DNA of 64,000 nt from the NCBI GenBank assembly GCA_905147135.1, contig LR990056.1:12038001-12102000 (forward strand). The letters are read 5' to 3'. A model generated the notes under the pieces. That model made no database searches and was not told the DNA's origin. It saw only the letters and a list, made by a program, of their open reading frames with translations. The stretch is from Blastobasis lacticolella (lineage: Eukaryota; Arthropoda; Insecta; Lepidoptera; Blastobasidae). Within the stretch, counting starts at the first letter, position 1. Each line of letters begins with the position of its first letter. A program made the position numbers and the translations under genes. Below are positions 11,241-23,100 of this stretch, in pieces.

Positions 11241-12393
11241 TAGGGAATGCAATACCGGGATACCGGGATCGCGCATACATTTTGCGGGACTAATCCCGGT
11301 CGACAATTTTGTGAGATCCCGCTGGACTGGCGGGATTACAGAGAAGCATGGTTTTTACGTGATACTGTGCGCGGGGCGGCTCGTGGCCGGCTGTGGGCCG
11401 TGGTCTGGCTGGGCGCACTAAGCGATGCGATGAACAATAGGCGATGAGAAGCTACACTTTCGAGCTAAACTATCGAACCACCCCATATATTTCCTAGCTA
11501 AACTATCGAACCACCCCATATATCTAATATATAAAATTCTCGTGTCACAGTTTTCGTTGCCATACTCCTCCGAAACGGCTTGACCGATTTTGATGAAATT
11601 TTTTGTGCTTATCCGGTATCTATGAGAATCGGCCAACATCTATTTTTCATCCCCCTAAATGTTAGGGGTAGTCCACCCCTAAATTTTTTATTTTATTTTT
11701 TAGACAACATTTTTAATTTCTATTTTTTTATGATACAACATACAAAAATACATACAATCCTCAATTTTCACCCTTCTACGATCAACCCTTATTTTTTAAT
11801 AGCCATTTTAGTAATATTTATATGGCAAAACAACGTTTGCCGGGTCAGCTAGTTTCCTTATAAGTTCATACATTTCTTTCATTACGAATCAGTTTTCGGT
11901 TTTCGCAGTTTGATAGCCTATAAGACAATGATTAACTCTGTATTTGATTAATATATATAAGTGGTAATCAAATACTAATTAAAATTGATTAAGTATTTAT
12001 GAAGTCAAAGACGTATGAGCGTTTATGGAAAAATATGGAGTGGTTTGATAGTTATGCTTGCAACTTGCAATAATAATGTTTATTTGCTTACGATGTTGTT
12101 TGTGGTGTGTACCTACGTAATTATTTCAATTTATGTTGATGTTTACTTGAGTATGTTTATTTATCTCTTCATCTTTATGTATAAAAATACTAAACAACCA
12201 TTTTAAATGTACCAAAAACCTTGTGTAATTTGAGTAAAAACTAAAACCATGAAAACGAGGCCTATAAAATCTTTATTACGATTGATTTCTGGGGTCTAAG
12301 TCCACCCTGCAAATACCTGGATCCAGCGGGACTAAGATGGTTCAGTCCCGCAAATACCTGCATTGAATTTATCTTGCGGGATTGCATTTTCTA
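11241..12393. mobile_element. hAT-like non-autonomous element
   Basis: Inverted ends TAGGGAATGCAAT and ATTGCATTTTCTA, flanked by diverged 8-base direct repeats GCTGCAGC (11233) and GCTACAAC (12394). The right end matches an isolated copy at 53862-54020. A Helitron is nested inside. Confidence 0.55.
11523..11852 (+). mobile_element. Non-autonomous Helitron
   Basis: Starts TCTAATATATAAAATTCTCG and ends GCCGGGTCAGCTAG before T, the usual lepidopteran Helitron ends. Same family, inverted, at 18087-18369. Confidence 0.75.
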
Positions 12394-12429
12394 GCTACAA
12401 CCGACCAACCGTGAGTTCAAGCCTGAGTA

Positions 12430-12640
12430 GGCTGCCTGGATGGATACAATGCTTACATTGTTATGTTCCAGTTTGAAGAATAAGGTAGCCTGTACAAACA
12501 CAGGCAAAAATCAATCATCATTTTGGTCCTCACAGTGACAACACATCTGCGGTTCTGCGTTTATGTTACATGGAACCTAAGCGCATGAATTGTAGATGTT
12601 ATGGGCGGCAGTTATGATACCGCTTTTCATCAGGAGACTT
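12430..12640 (+). repeat. Interspersed repeat (GTTATGGGCGACAG family)
   Basis: Same family as 7850-8200; it is interrupted at its end by the small element at 12640-12760. Confidence 0.55.
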
Positions 12641-12760
12641 ACCATGAGCTCTTATAGCAGGACCAGAGTATAAACAAAACAGCGCCATACGTGTCGCATA
12701 ACCTTGTATCGTTCTAACCAGGGCAGTTTTGTTGAGGTCCTGCTATAAGAGCTCATGGTA
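12640..12760. mobile_element. 121-bp MITE with perfect 25-bp inverted ends
   Basis: 12640-12664 is the exact reverse complement of 12736-12760 (outer bases TACCATGAGCTC). TA at both ends suggests a Tc1/mariner-type target site. Confidence 0.75.
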
Positions 12761-12779
12761 TCGACATTTATTGACATTA

Positions 12780-13225
12780 AATTAATGTGACATGTATGAA
12801 TATTAAATTATTTAATACTAAATAAAAAATATTATATAGGATTTGTAAATTTTTATTCAGAATATCAATAAATACTCTGACACATACATACACAGATACA
12901 CGTACGACCTCATTTTTCGTCAAGGGTTTAAAATCGTTTCGCTTCGATTTTCGCTATGATACAGATAAAGTCGACGACTTACCTATCTAATGCGCTGTTA
13001 AAAAAATTGGTACACAATATGCACTACATTTTAGTCTCAATATTAATCGCTCGCGTTGACCGTCTTTTACATGGGTTTTGAATGGGTCTTTTATGTGTTT
13101 GAGGAATTTACCATTTGCCACCTTGTATGCTCCCCTTTATGCCCTGTGCAGGTGGCACAACGAAAGACTTCTAAAATGCACATAGCCACTAAAATGCAGT
13201 GTGGCCAAATTTGGGGCATTTAAAA
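12780..13225. other. No gene seen
   Basis: AT-rich spacer. Confidence 0.3.
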
Positions 13226-13229
13226 TCTT

Positions 13230-13481
13230 GGCCGTGTGGTGTCCGGCAGAGTAGAATAGCATCAACCCCTTCCACTCATGGGTGTCGTACAAGGCGACTA
13301 ATGTTTTCGAGGCAAAAGATCAAGAGTCTCCGTAGTCTGGAAAATGGACAGCAGCATTTTCCATTGTTATATTTAAACACTGCGATCTCCAACCCGCCTG
13401 CCAAGCGTGGAGATTATGGCAATAACCTCCCCTTTCGTGGGAGAGGCCCTAAGTCCTGCAGTGGACTGATACGAGCTGAGA
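13230..13481 (+). repeat. Interspersed SINE (GGCCGTGTGGTGT family)
   Basis: Near-complete copy of the family at 4947-5206; the end is diverged. Confidence 0.75.
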
Positions 13482-13889
13482 TAAATAAATACCAAACATA
13501 CAATCGCCTTCCACACTCGCTTTGTCATTATAAAGTCATCGCCAAAGTCAATGTCGTTGTTCAGTGCCACAAACACGTCTGACCCAGTGGCGAAAACTAG
13601 AACTACATGTTGCCATTTCGTAACGTCATTTTCAATTCAACAAAAGCGACGCTGTCACCGGGCCAGACGAGTTTGTGGCAGTTTAATCGGCGCGTAACCA
13701 CTGGCAATCAGGGAAATGACAGTTCTCGCGGTTTCCCACACGCCGCTTGGCTATGTCATGGCTCGTTGGCTGCGCTTTGAGGCTGTCATCGACAATAAAT
13801 TCCACTTTCCTATGTATTTTTATCATCCACTTCGCGTGGTCTTCGGTATCCTCAGTAATGTCACGGTTCCTGGGCCTCCAGCCACACCT

Positions 13890-14095
13890 CTTTTCTGATA
13901 CAGGCAGTTAAAGTTATCATATCAGCCGAAGGACGCCCACGGCTGGACATAAGCCTCCCCAGAGATATCCACAAAGACCGGCCCTGTACCTTCCACATCC
14001 AGCTGGTAACTGCGATCTTTACCAGGTTGTCGGTCCACCTTGTGGGAGGCCTACCCTCGCTGCGTCTTCCAGTACGGCAGTAAAGTACATGCAAG
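13890..14095 (-). mobile_element. LINE C-terminal fragment
   Basis: Minus strand encodes TGRRSEGRPPTRWTDNLVKI, a typical LINE reverse transcriptase C-terminus. Same type at 30890-31205 and 55805-55905. Confidence 0.6.
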
Positions 14096-14114
14096 GAATT
14101 ATCGTACTTTATCC

Positions 14115-14355
14115 AACACTTCCTCTTACGGTGAGGGAAAACATCGTGATGAAACCTGCACATTCAGGCGACTGAATGTGTAATCATGATCCAATCTAGT
14201 CAGGTTCCCGTGTTAACATTGTCACGGAGGTCAGATGGCAGTCGCACCACTGTAATTACCTGATCTGCCAAACCCTGGATCATGGTGAAGGCGGCCTGGG
14301 CCCTCGCGTGCAAGAGCACAACCGAGACAATAACCAAGATGATGATGATGATCCA
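14115..14355 (+). repeat. tRNA-headed SINE, body
   Basis: Body of the 10585-10895 family (GGAAAACATCGTGATG, GTCACGGAGGTCAGATGGC), ending in a GAT microsatellite. Confidence 0.65.
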
Positions 14356-15002
14356 ACATAGCATTATTATGCGAGATGACAGCTAGTTGTCATAAAGAAC
14401 TATTGTAACTATTTTTTGTAAATGATGTGTTTACTTGTATTTGGATAGGTACTAACAAAATGATTGTAATAAATTAGATTTAGATGTTACAGTGTACTAT
14501 CTGTTGGTAAACTAATAAAATAAATTGCCTGAAGATGAGTAAGTCGAATCCGGTTGCAATTTAATAAAATTTGTGTAATAAAGTGGAACTGGTGTGCAAA
14601 AGGTGATTTCAATTATAATAATGGAGTTCCATCATGAAGTCACAACAATAAGCTGTACCTGTTGTGATTTTATTTGTATGTCAATTTTGTATACTATTTA
14701 TTGTGCACACAAATAAATAAATAAATCAAAATAAATATTTTCGAAGTAAATAACATTGTGTGTGGTGGTCGAGCTTACAGATACCTCTAAGGCGCTGTCG
14801 CGCTGCTGTCGCGCAAAGGTCGTGCGACGCGCGGTTTTGAGGTCTCCTATTGGTCGGCCAATATCCGTCGTACGGCCTTGGTCGTACGACCGTTGCCAAT
14901 TAGGACAGAGCCTAAGGATGACTCACGCTACACCGTGCCGGGTCCGAGCCGAATCTCGGCCGCAGCTTTACCGCAGAACGGTCAAGTAACCTCCTGTATA
15001 TG

Positions 15003-15192
15003 TCGGTGTAGTGTCCGGCAGAGTAGGAGTCTCCGTAGGTTGGAAAATGGGCAGCAGCGATTTCCATTGCTATATTTATAACACTGCTAACTCCAACCCG
15101 CCTGCCAAGCGTGGAGATTGTATCAATAAACTCCCCTTTCGTGGGAGATGCTTCAAGTCCTGCAGCGCACTGTTATGGGCTGTGATGATGAT
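15003..15192 (+). repeat. Interspersed SINE, internally deleted
   Basis: Copy of the 4947-5206 family lacking part of the 5' half. Confidence 0.65.
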
Positions 15193-15599
15193 ATTTTGTA
15201 CGGACACGCTCATGCTATAGGCACCAAGGGACAACTGAGTGGCGGTTGCGCAATGACAACTCGGCTGCCCCTCGGTTAGCGTTGAGCATGCCCATACATA
15301 ACGTAACCGACAGAATGAGTCGGACAACCCCGGACCAAGTTTACTTAATCTCATATATTTTCTAAACTACTGAACCGATTTTAATAAAACAAAGGTAAGC
15401 ACCATCTCGATAACACTGGCTATCAAATAGATTAAAGTGCATCCAAATCGGTCTATCCGTTCGGCAGGTACGGTGGCACAGATAGATACACAAAGCCACA
15501 GACACATTAAACTTGTAACACTCTTATTTTTTTGTCGGGGGCTCAAATCGTCACGCGTCACGTTTAGTTCGGTGACACCGCCCTAAACGGATACTCTGG

Positions 15600-16100
15600 A
15601 TACTTCGGTTTCATTCATAGGTTTATTTTTTATATAGATTTCATACTTCTAGTAGATTTAGATTTATTTATTACCTACTCTTACACAAGTTAATACATTT
15701 AAGATATATTTAAATTTTTAAATATATCTTTGTAATTAATAAAATGATTACTGATTAACAATAATGATTGAAAAATACATATCAATACGAGATTAAACAT
15801 GTCAAATTTAAATAAAGTAATTAAATGTCAAAAGTGAATATATTCATTAATGTACAAATTGTGTCAGTTTACAGATTAAAATGTCAAAGTAAAACCATCC
15901 ATAATAACAATGTCAAACTTCAAAAATAAATAAATGTCAATAAGATGCAATTTTTTATTATGAATAGTTTTCGTTAAAATTATGATTTAAAAATTCTTTA
16001 ACAGAGTAAAATACATTATTCAATAAAAGGTTCTTCAGTTGGCGATTAAACGTTTCGTCATTTTGTTCACCTCTAAGAGTACGGGCAAATGTTCGTACAG
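15600..16100. other. No gene seen
   Basis: AT-rich, with many AATGTCAA words; no coding signal. Confidence 0.3.
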
Positions 16101-16102
16101 TA

Positions 16103-16248
16103 GGCCTAGCACAAGTTGCACTCGCGCGCGATAAGCGAGTAAAAGCGCGACATAGGTATTGCTATCTCTTTCGTCTTAGTATTGAGAGAAAGAGACAAAC
16201 GCTCTCTCGCGGCGCGAGCTTTGTCGCGGACACACTTGTGCTAGGGCC
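16103..16248. mobile_element. 146-bp MITE
   Basis: Ends CCTAGCACAAGT and ACTTGTGCTAGG are exact reverse complements, with further inward pairing around GCGCGCG. The interior is GC-rich. Confidence 0.65.
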
Positions 16249-16369
16249 ACAGGGTAGGACCTATAACGCGCGGATTTGTTTCTGCTAACGCGGTACGCCG
16301 GGGTACGGAGGCTAGTCGCCCCGCGCCGCGCAGACTGCGCTCTTCGCCCGTACGACGGGTGAAGCATGA

Positions 16370-17460
16370 CAAATTTCGCCTAACCAATGATAGTATTGTA
16401 TATACAAAGTACAACGAATACACAGTCATAATTTGCAGCTGTTTAAAAAGTGTCCAGCACGTATGCCTGATTCCTACATTCCCCATTATCCTAACGGCTA
16501 GTATTTGTAGCATTAGAAGTATTGATTAATAAACTTGTACCCAATCAATTTCCTCTTCTAAACTCACTCTACACCCAAGACATGAATAAATAAGCTAGAA
16601 AGACATGTTTACGTTACTTAATGAGTAACAATAATCAGATAGATGCATGTCAAATTAGTCATCAACTCATCACGTTGACAACGCATCTGCGTTTTCAATC
16701 ATAATTTTGTTTACCCACGATTTGACACGATGAAACCACGAAATAGATAATGTCCGAAAAGCCCCGTACATTTCACCTTCACTTGTTTGGATAGGTTTCA
16801 ATTACATTTGGATTTTATAATAAAAAAATTGAAATAAGTTATGAACTAAACGTTTATCACCATTTTTATTTTATCAACGGTGACATTAAAGAATTTCGAA
16901 AATATGGCTGAAATGCCATACTATTGGGGGAAGCGTTCTTTATACTGTGATGAAACTTAACAATCATGTTGATAGCAGCGAGTGCACCTACTCTTTCGAA
17001 CAGCAGTCAGCACTGCTTACATTTGGCAATATTCAGTCGTCCAAATTCAGAAGCATAAAGCGTCAGAGCAAATCAAAATGGAATACATGCTTATAAAATA
17101 ATGTCTGTTTTTGTATCACGCGTTTTGAAAAGATAAGCGACGCCAATCATAACGTGAGTGGTACATTCCACATTTACTTGCTCTCAGGCATTTTGCTTCT
17201 GTATTTAGTCGTCTGAAATTAGACAGGTGAACCCAATCTATCCAACCCAATAAAGAAACCGAAGATTGCTCCAAATGCAACATTATTCTACCGCAAGCAT
17301 TCTACGCAGAATCGTTTAAATCTTTGCCGTCGATGTGTAAGGCTAGCATGTAGGTAATTGGTTTTTGTTGACTGAACGACCGTCGCATCGCACAACAAAA
17401 ACTTAAGCACGTAAACACAACGTGCTTCAAGCCACAAATGTCGTCAAAGGCAAGTAGATA
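16370..17460. other. No gene seen
   Basis: Part of the putative Orai intron; no repeat or exon recognised. Confidence 0.3.
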
Positions 17461-17649
17461 GAATGGGATAAAGCGGTTCATAAATAAATAAGTAAGTAAA
17501 ATTTATTGCCATAGAAAATTGAAAAATACAGGACTACTGTCGGCTCTGCACTAAGATCAACTTGCGTCGCAGGGCCAGAATTGCGAAACCAAGGTTACAA
17601 TAATTGTTCGAATAAATCATTAGTTTAAGCATAGGTACATACATACTTG

Positions 17650-17890
17650 ACGACCTGAGTGGTACAGTGGTCAACATGCCAGTCTGCCACGCAAGAGGTC
17701 CCGGGTTCGATTCCCGGCCGGGCAGAATTTTAAATGATGAATTTTAATTTCTGTTACGGGTCTGGGTATTCTATGTATAATAAGTATGTATTTAAAAGTA
17801 TATAAGTAGTTTATCAGTTATCTAGCACCCATAACAGAAGCTTTGCTTACTTTAGGGCTAGATGGCGCTGTGTGAATTTGTCCACGATTA
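17650..17890 (+). repeat. tRNA-Gly-like SINE
   Basis: Head with GTGGTACAGTGGTCAACA, loop CTGCCACG, T-arm GGGTTCGATTCCCGGCC; tail GGGCTAGATGGCGCTGTGTG. Full-length copy of the family. Confidence 0.8.
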
Positions 17891-18086
17891 TTTTTTATTT
17901 ATTTATTTATAGGTACTTACACTCGATCCCATAGGGGTAGGGAGAGCCTATCAAGTGCCAAAGGCTACGATCCTGACACATATATTTTGTCTCTTCCACA
18001 TTCATACATAGTCTCGTATATTTAATCATTTAGTTTTAACTAAACTCATCAACAAATTCAGGAGATTGCCTAAAAATTTTAATTTA

Positions 18087-18369
18087 CTAGCTGACCCGGC
18101 AAACGTTGTTTTGCAATATAAATAATTTCCTGGATTGTATGTTTTTTTGTATGTTGTATGATAAAAAAATAGAAATTTAAAATGTTGTCTATAAAATAAA
18201 AAATAAAATTTAGGGGTGGACTACCCCTAACATTTGGGGGGATGAAAAATAGATGTTGGCCGATTCTCATAGATACCGGATAAGCACAAAAAATTTCATC
18301 AAAATCGGTCAAGCCGTTTCGGAGGAGTATGGCAACGAAAACTGTGACACGAGAATTTTATATATTAGA
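18087..18369 (-). mobile_element. Non-autonomous Helitron
   Basis: Reverse-orientation copy of 11523-11852, from CTAGCTGACCCGGCAAACG to TTTTATATATTAGA. Confidence 0.75.
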
Positions 18370-18764
18370 AGAAATCTGTGCGTTGTCGGCACCCTGTTTC
18401 GGTTATCATTATTATGGAGAAGATTAAAATATTTTACATTTTTAAATATGATTGGACATACAACGCCATTTAGCCTCAAAGTGAGCAATTACTGATAATA
18501 ATAATAATAACAGTAATTTACAATTCACATTATGCTAATTTCTTACATATTAATATATTCTTACTACTTATTAGAGTCATGCCTAAGCTAGGCAAAAAGC
18601 CTGAATTTCAGGTCATCAGGCGCCCCCCCCCCCCCCCTCGCACTATGTTAGTAACCAAGATTTGTTTATTTGTGAAATGGGCATATTTATTGATAACAAA
18701 TAAATTGAAAATATGAGTGAACAGATAGATATATAATTCATAATATATGTGTTAGTGTGTGTAG

Positions 18765-18910
18765 TAAAACTGATAAACTACATAAATACTTTTATAATAC
18801 GTCCCAGAAATTAAAATTTATTATTTCAACTTTTGCTCGACCGGGAGTCGAACCCGGGACCTCTTGCGTGGTAGACGGCATGTTAACCACTGAACCACTC
18901 AGGTCGTCAT
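18765..18910 (-). repeat. tRNA-Gly-like SINE, partial
   Basis: Minus-strand head with GGGAGTCGAACCCGGGACCT and part of the body. Confidence 0.7.
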
Positions 18911-18914
18911 AAAG

Positions 18915-19700
18915 ATATGTAAGGTATACTTAATTCCCCTTCAAATTAAAAATAGTCACCAAAGGCAAAGGCAAAGATGTTATGGGTTAGAGCAAGCCAA
19001 TAAAAGGTATTTCATCGTATAATTTTAACAACCGTTATGTGTAGCCATGGCTGGCCTACCACAGTACCAGGCGATCACGTGGTCAGTAACGTGGTACTAA
19101 TACTGTTGTGGATAGACCACCATAAAATGCCGGTTGATAAAACAGTGGTTTAGCAACGGTGTACCGGCGCACACGTACGTATCACGACACACTGACATCT
19201 GTCGCGGTGACACGGCAACTCTTCTCTCGAAATCAATTATCGCGAGCGTGGAATGTTGATAACATCGTCTCGTTTGGTAAATAGCGTAGAGTATGTAATC
19301 TGAGGACTCAATCGACTTTAATAATGGGGAATTTCAACTATTGAAAACTTTTTATTTTCAGCCAGTTCAACAACACTCCCTATTTTGGAATTTTGATCTA
19401 ATTGTCTATAACAATGCTGGATATCTAGAACGCGTCTGTAAAATAATAATTTCAAACAATGCAATAAAAAGTTGATTTCTCACTTCCTGCAAAAGCTCTC
19501 TCTAGCCTAAGCAGTGTGTGGTTGGGCTAGGATAATATTTGGCCATGGCAGAATAACAGCGGCTGTCGGTCTCACTGGCAGCCATAGCTGAGCCATGGAC
19601 CATTTTGTTTTGTATAATTAGTTTTTATTTTTTGTTTTAATGGTCGACACTAGTCGAATTTATTTAAATTGTTAATTTTTATGCAAAGCAAATAAATATT
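18915..19700. other. No gene seen
   Basis: Intronic sequence; ends in an ATTTC microsatellite at about 19700-19722. Confidence 0.3.
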
Positions 19701-19925
19701 TTCATTTCATTTCATTTCATTTTAAAAACAAATCAGCTGATTAGAATAGGTACCTACTTATTAACAGAAAATAAACAAAGCGCTATCACAAAACCACGAC
19801 AAAAACACGTCCACATCATCTCCATATAGCTAACATTATGTGCCCCTCAAAACATAACGTTGTTTTGAAGGATTTTAATCCTGTTATTGCCTCAACACGC
19901 CTCAACAACCACCATTCCTTTCCAG

Positions 19926-20176
19926 ATATCAGAGGCCAGCTTCGTGACGAGCGTCGAGGAAGCGCACAGAGTCGACCAGTGTACGCAGACCCCTCCGAGC
20001 GGACGTCCACGACCACGAACCTTGCAGCGCCACCACACCACCGACCATATATACGACAGGCACAGACCGCACAGGACCAGGCCAGACCTCCGCCCGAAGA
20101 GTCTCGGCCTCAGCGACTCCTACCCCTGCATCGTGAGACCACCCAGCTATGATAGCGGATACGTCAATGCGAGCAA
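19926..20176 (+). CDS. Orai: Orai exon, N-terminal cytosolic region (part 1)
   Basis: Acceptor CTTTCCAG and donor GTAAGT. The frame encodes an Arg/His/Pro-rich segment ending VNAS followed by a Lys codon split after two bases. It joins the next exon in frame. No domain is recognised. Confidence 0.68.
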
Positions 20177-23100
20177 GTAAGTACTTCTTTAAATAGTTAT
20201 GTGCATGCTTATAACTGTTTTATCGATGATTAATATTAAAATTGAGAAGTCTGTCGATATAGACTTATCATTTTATGGACAAATGTCTTATTATCCATTT
20301 ACCATCAGATGAGATGGCGGTCTAAGGCCTGCCCAGTAAGTCGTAAAAATGTCTTAGAGGTTAAATAGGCATCAGCGTTTACAATGCACTTCACGCGTGA
20401 AGATTATGGCAAAGCCCTCCCTTATATGGGTGAGGGTGAAGTCCAGCAGTGGACTGTTATGGGCTGTTAATACAGAACAGAAACATAAATATTTTGCTAC
20501 AACTCGAAATTAAATTATAATATATACAAGATATTCTGTGATATAGATGTTGTTGTTGTCGATGGCGTCATAGTCACTTAACTTTTAAAAAAGTACCGAC
20601 ATGTTTATGAATGACACACAAAACTATTAAAGTAAACTTGAGTGGTTAGGTGACACATATTGACATCCACCTCCCATTCACTGTTTTAGCAGTCAATGTC
20701 AAGATAGAACCATATAGGAGTCAATTTGTGTTTTTACCTTTATTTTACATTTTACTTAACCGGACATAGTGGTTACCAAAAAAAACGTTAACAGTGTCTA
20801 TAATAACTAACCCAATCATTGGCAGTTTTTACTTAACAACCTTGTCCTAGTAGTTAATTTTGAACGCGATAACAAAACTAAACGAGCAGCTAATTAGACC
20901 ACAGGTTAATTGTCTAACCGACGTGTGTCGGCCAAACATTAACCGTATTTTAGAGAAGTGCGAATACCGAGATTCAATTGTCCCAATTTGTGTTTCCCCA
21001 TTTCATTATGTTTGATTAGTGTTAACTCGATAAATATCAGGTGAGTTCGCGTCTTGTTTGTCTCAATTCAACGGAATCTGAAACATTCCATATTCCTATG
21101 TTTGGTTGGGGTCGTGATAATGACAGTGAGATGGAATTGTTCTGTCTAGAGACTAATGGAGAGCAAATAAACGATATGAGTATCTAGTACCTACTGACGT
21201 AAACAAGTAATTACACGATTTTCTTTTAGGGCTAGCAATTAGTAATTACGCGCTAATTCTGTACAGTCGTAGTGTGGTAAACAAAACAATCGAGAGGAAA
21301 CAATTGGCTGTTACAATGAAATGTAAACACTAGCTCGAAAGTTTGTTAATCGCAATCTGCTGCCGAAATTTCAACTTTATGCCGTAGCACCACGACTTAA
21401 ACTCGTCTCTTTGCCCCACAGGTACAAAGTGAACACCACAGACAGTCCAACCATCTCGATAACCCCACCGCACAGCCTGGACTACGTCTGTTCGAAGGGC
21501 AGCCCCGGCGGCACGCCCAACGGTATGAGCCGCTCCGGCGCGGTGCTGCTCAGCCCGACCTATCTGCAGAGCCCGTGCCAATGCAACCAGAGTCTCAAGG
21601 TTGGTAGCAGAGAGTTCATTTTAATTCATTTTTTACATTTAACTGGTTCACTATTAGGCCTCCTCGGTGCTGCTCAGCTCCAACCAGATCGATCACACCG
21701 TATCATTGACTTTCTATTATTAGTAGACTAAAGGCTTAGGGCTTCCCTCTTCCTGGAGCCATGAGCCCATTGCTTTGCTATAGTCACATATGTCTTAGGT
21801 TAAATACATCCTTGATTAACTTTTATGAGATAAAATAAACTGAAATAGCAATTGATGTTTAGAAAGATATATGATATGCCACTAAGTAGACTTAAGGACT
21901 ACATTTTAATAACGCCGTTATCAAAATAGGTTTGATGTGGCCTGACGATACGGTTTGTGGTTTTTTTACTGCCCACTTAACACCACAAATTGTTAAGTTT
22001 CCGTCACAACACAACATCAAGAATATATTACCTTAGTACTTACTTTGACTTAGACACAAAATATAAATAGTGTGCATACCCACCTACATTGAATTAATAA
22101 ATAATGTAGCTCGATAGTGTCACTATTCTGGCACACTCTCCAAACTAAATTGGATAGTTCCAAAAATAGTGCTAACCTTATAGCGGGAATCGGCTCACGG
22201 TTACAAACGACACCAATTCCGCAAGTGTATCCAGTTAAGGATTGTATTATGTAAATTATAACACAGTGTGGAGTGGTGTTTATAGTTTCCCTTGTGAAAT
22301 GCGTATTGAGCGACTTGAAAGAGGTGGAATGTGTTTTAATCTACCGGACATCGGACACTCCCCGTCGCATTGAAATATGTGCTCAGAATCGCGAGAATGA
22401 GTAGGTGAGTAAGGTCTCTAGTCGTGGGAATTTGAGGAACCATGGCTTTAGCAGTGGAAAGGCATTGGCCTTTTTTCTGCTAGAGCAAAATTTTTTATGT
22501 TAAACTTATACGGCACACGGCAAAAAGTGGTCATCGCCGGCTATGGACATCAGCTACACCAGGACTACTAATGCGTTGCCCGCCTCAGAAGAGACCTCTA
22601 ATATACCTCTTGAACGATCCCATGTCAACACAATGTCCAAAGGAAACTCTGCGGCTGGGAGCTCATTCCACATCCGAATCGTGCGGGCGAGAAACGTTCT
22701 TTCGAACCTTCGCGTGGACACCAACAGAGGGTCTACGTAGTCGCGATGAGTACCCAGCCCGCGGCACATACAAACATGAGTAGATAGAAATGGGAACGCA
22801 TTGGCTATACCCCTGGTGTTGCTAATGTCTATGGGCATCGGTGATCGCTAGCCATCAGGTGCCTACCATATGACATAAAAATAATAGGGAAATTAACACC
22901 ACGTACGTACACAAACAAATTGTCCAAGATACGTCTCTATAAACACAAGCACGTGTACTGTAATATTAAAACACATCTCTCTATAGCCTCGAAACCGGAA
23001 GAGCGCAATTTTCGCCGCCGTTTTGTTTGATGACAAAACAATCTAGCCATTACAGATAACTGCTGGCAGCATGAACATGTCGCATTGTCAAAAGTTTATG

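Noticed and set aside
11580..11852. 90-aa ORF repeated at 18079-18312
   Set aside because: Both lie inside copies of one non-coding Helitron family.
17650..17726. tRNA-Gly(GCC)-like sequences, here and at 2826, 18840, 57411 and 57715
   Set aside because: Same head in several copies, each followed by the same non-tRNA tail; they are SINEs.
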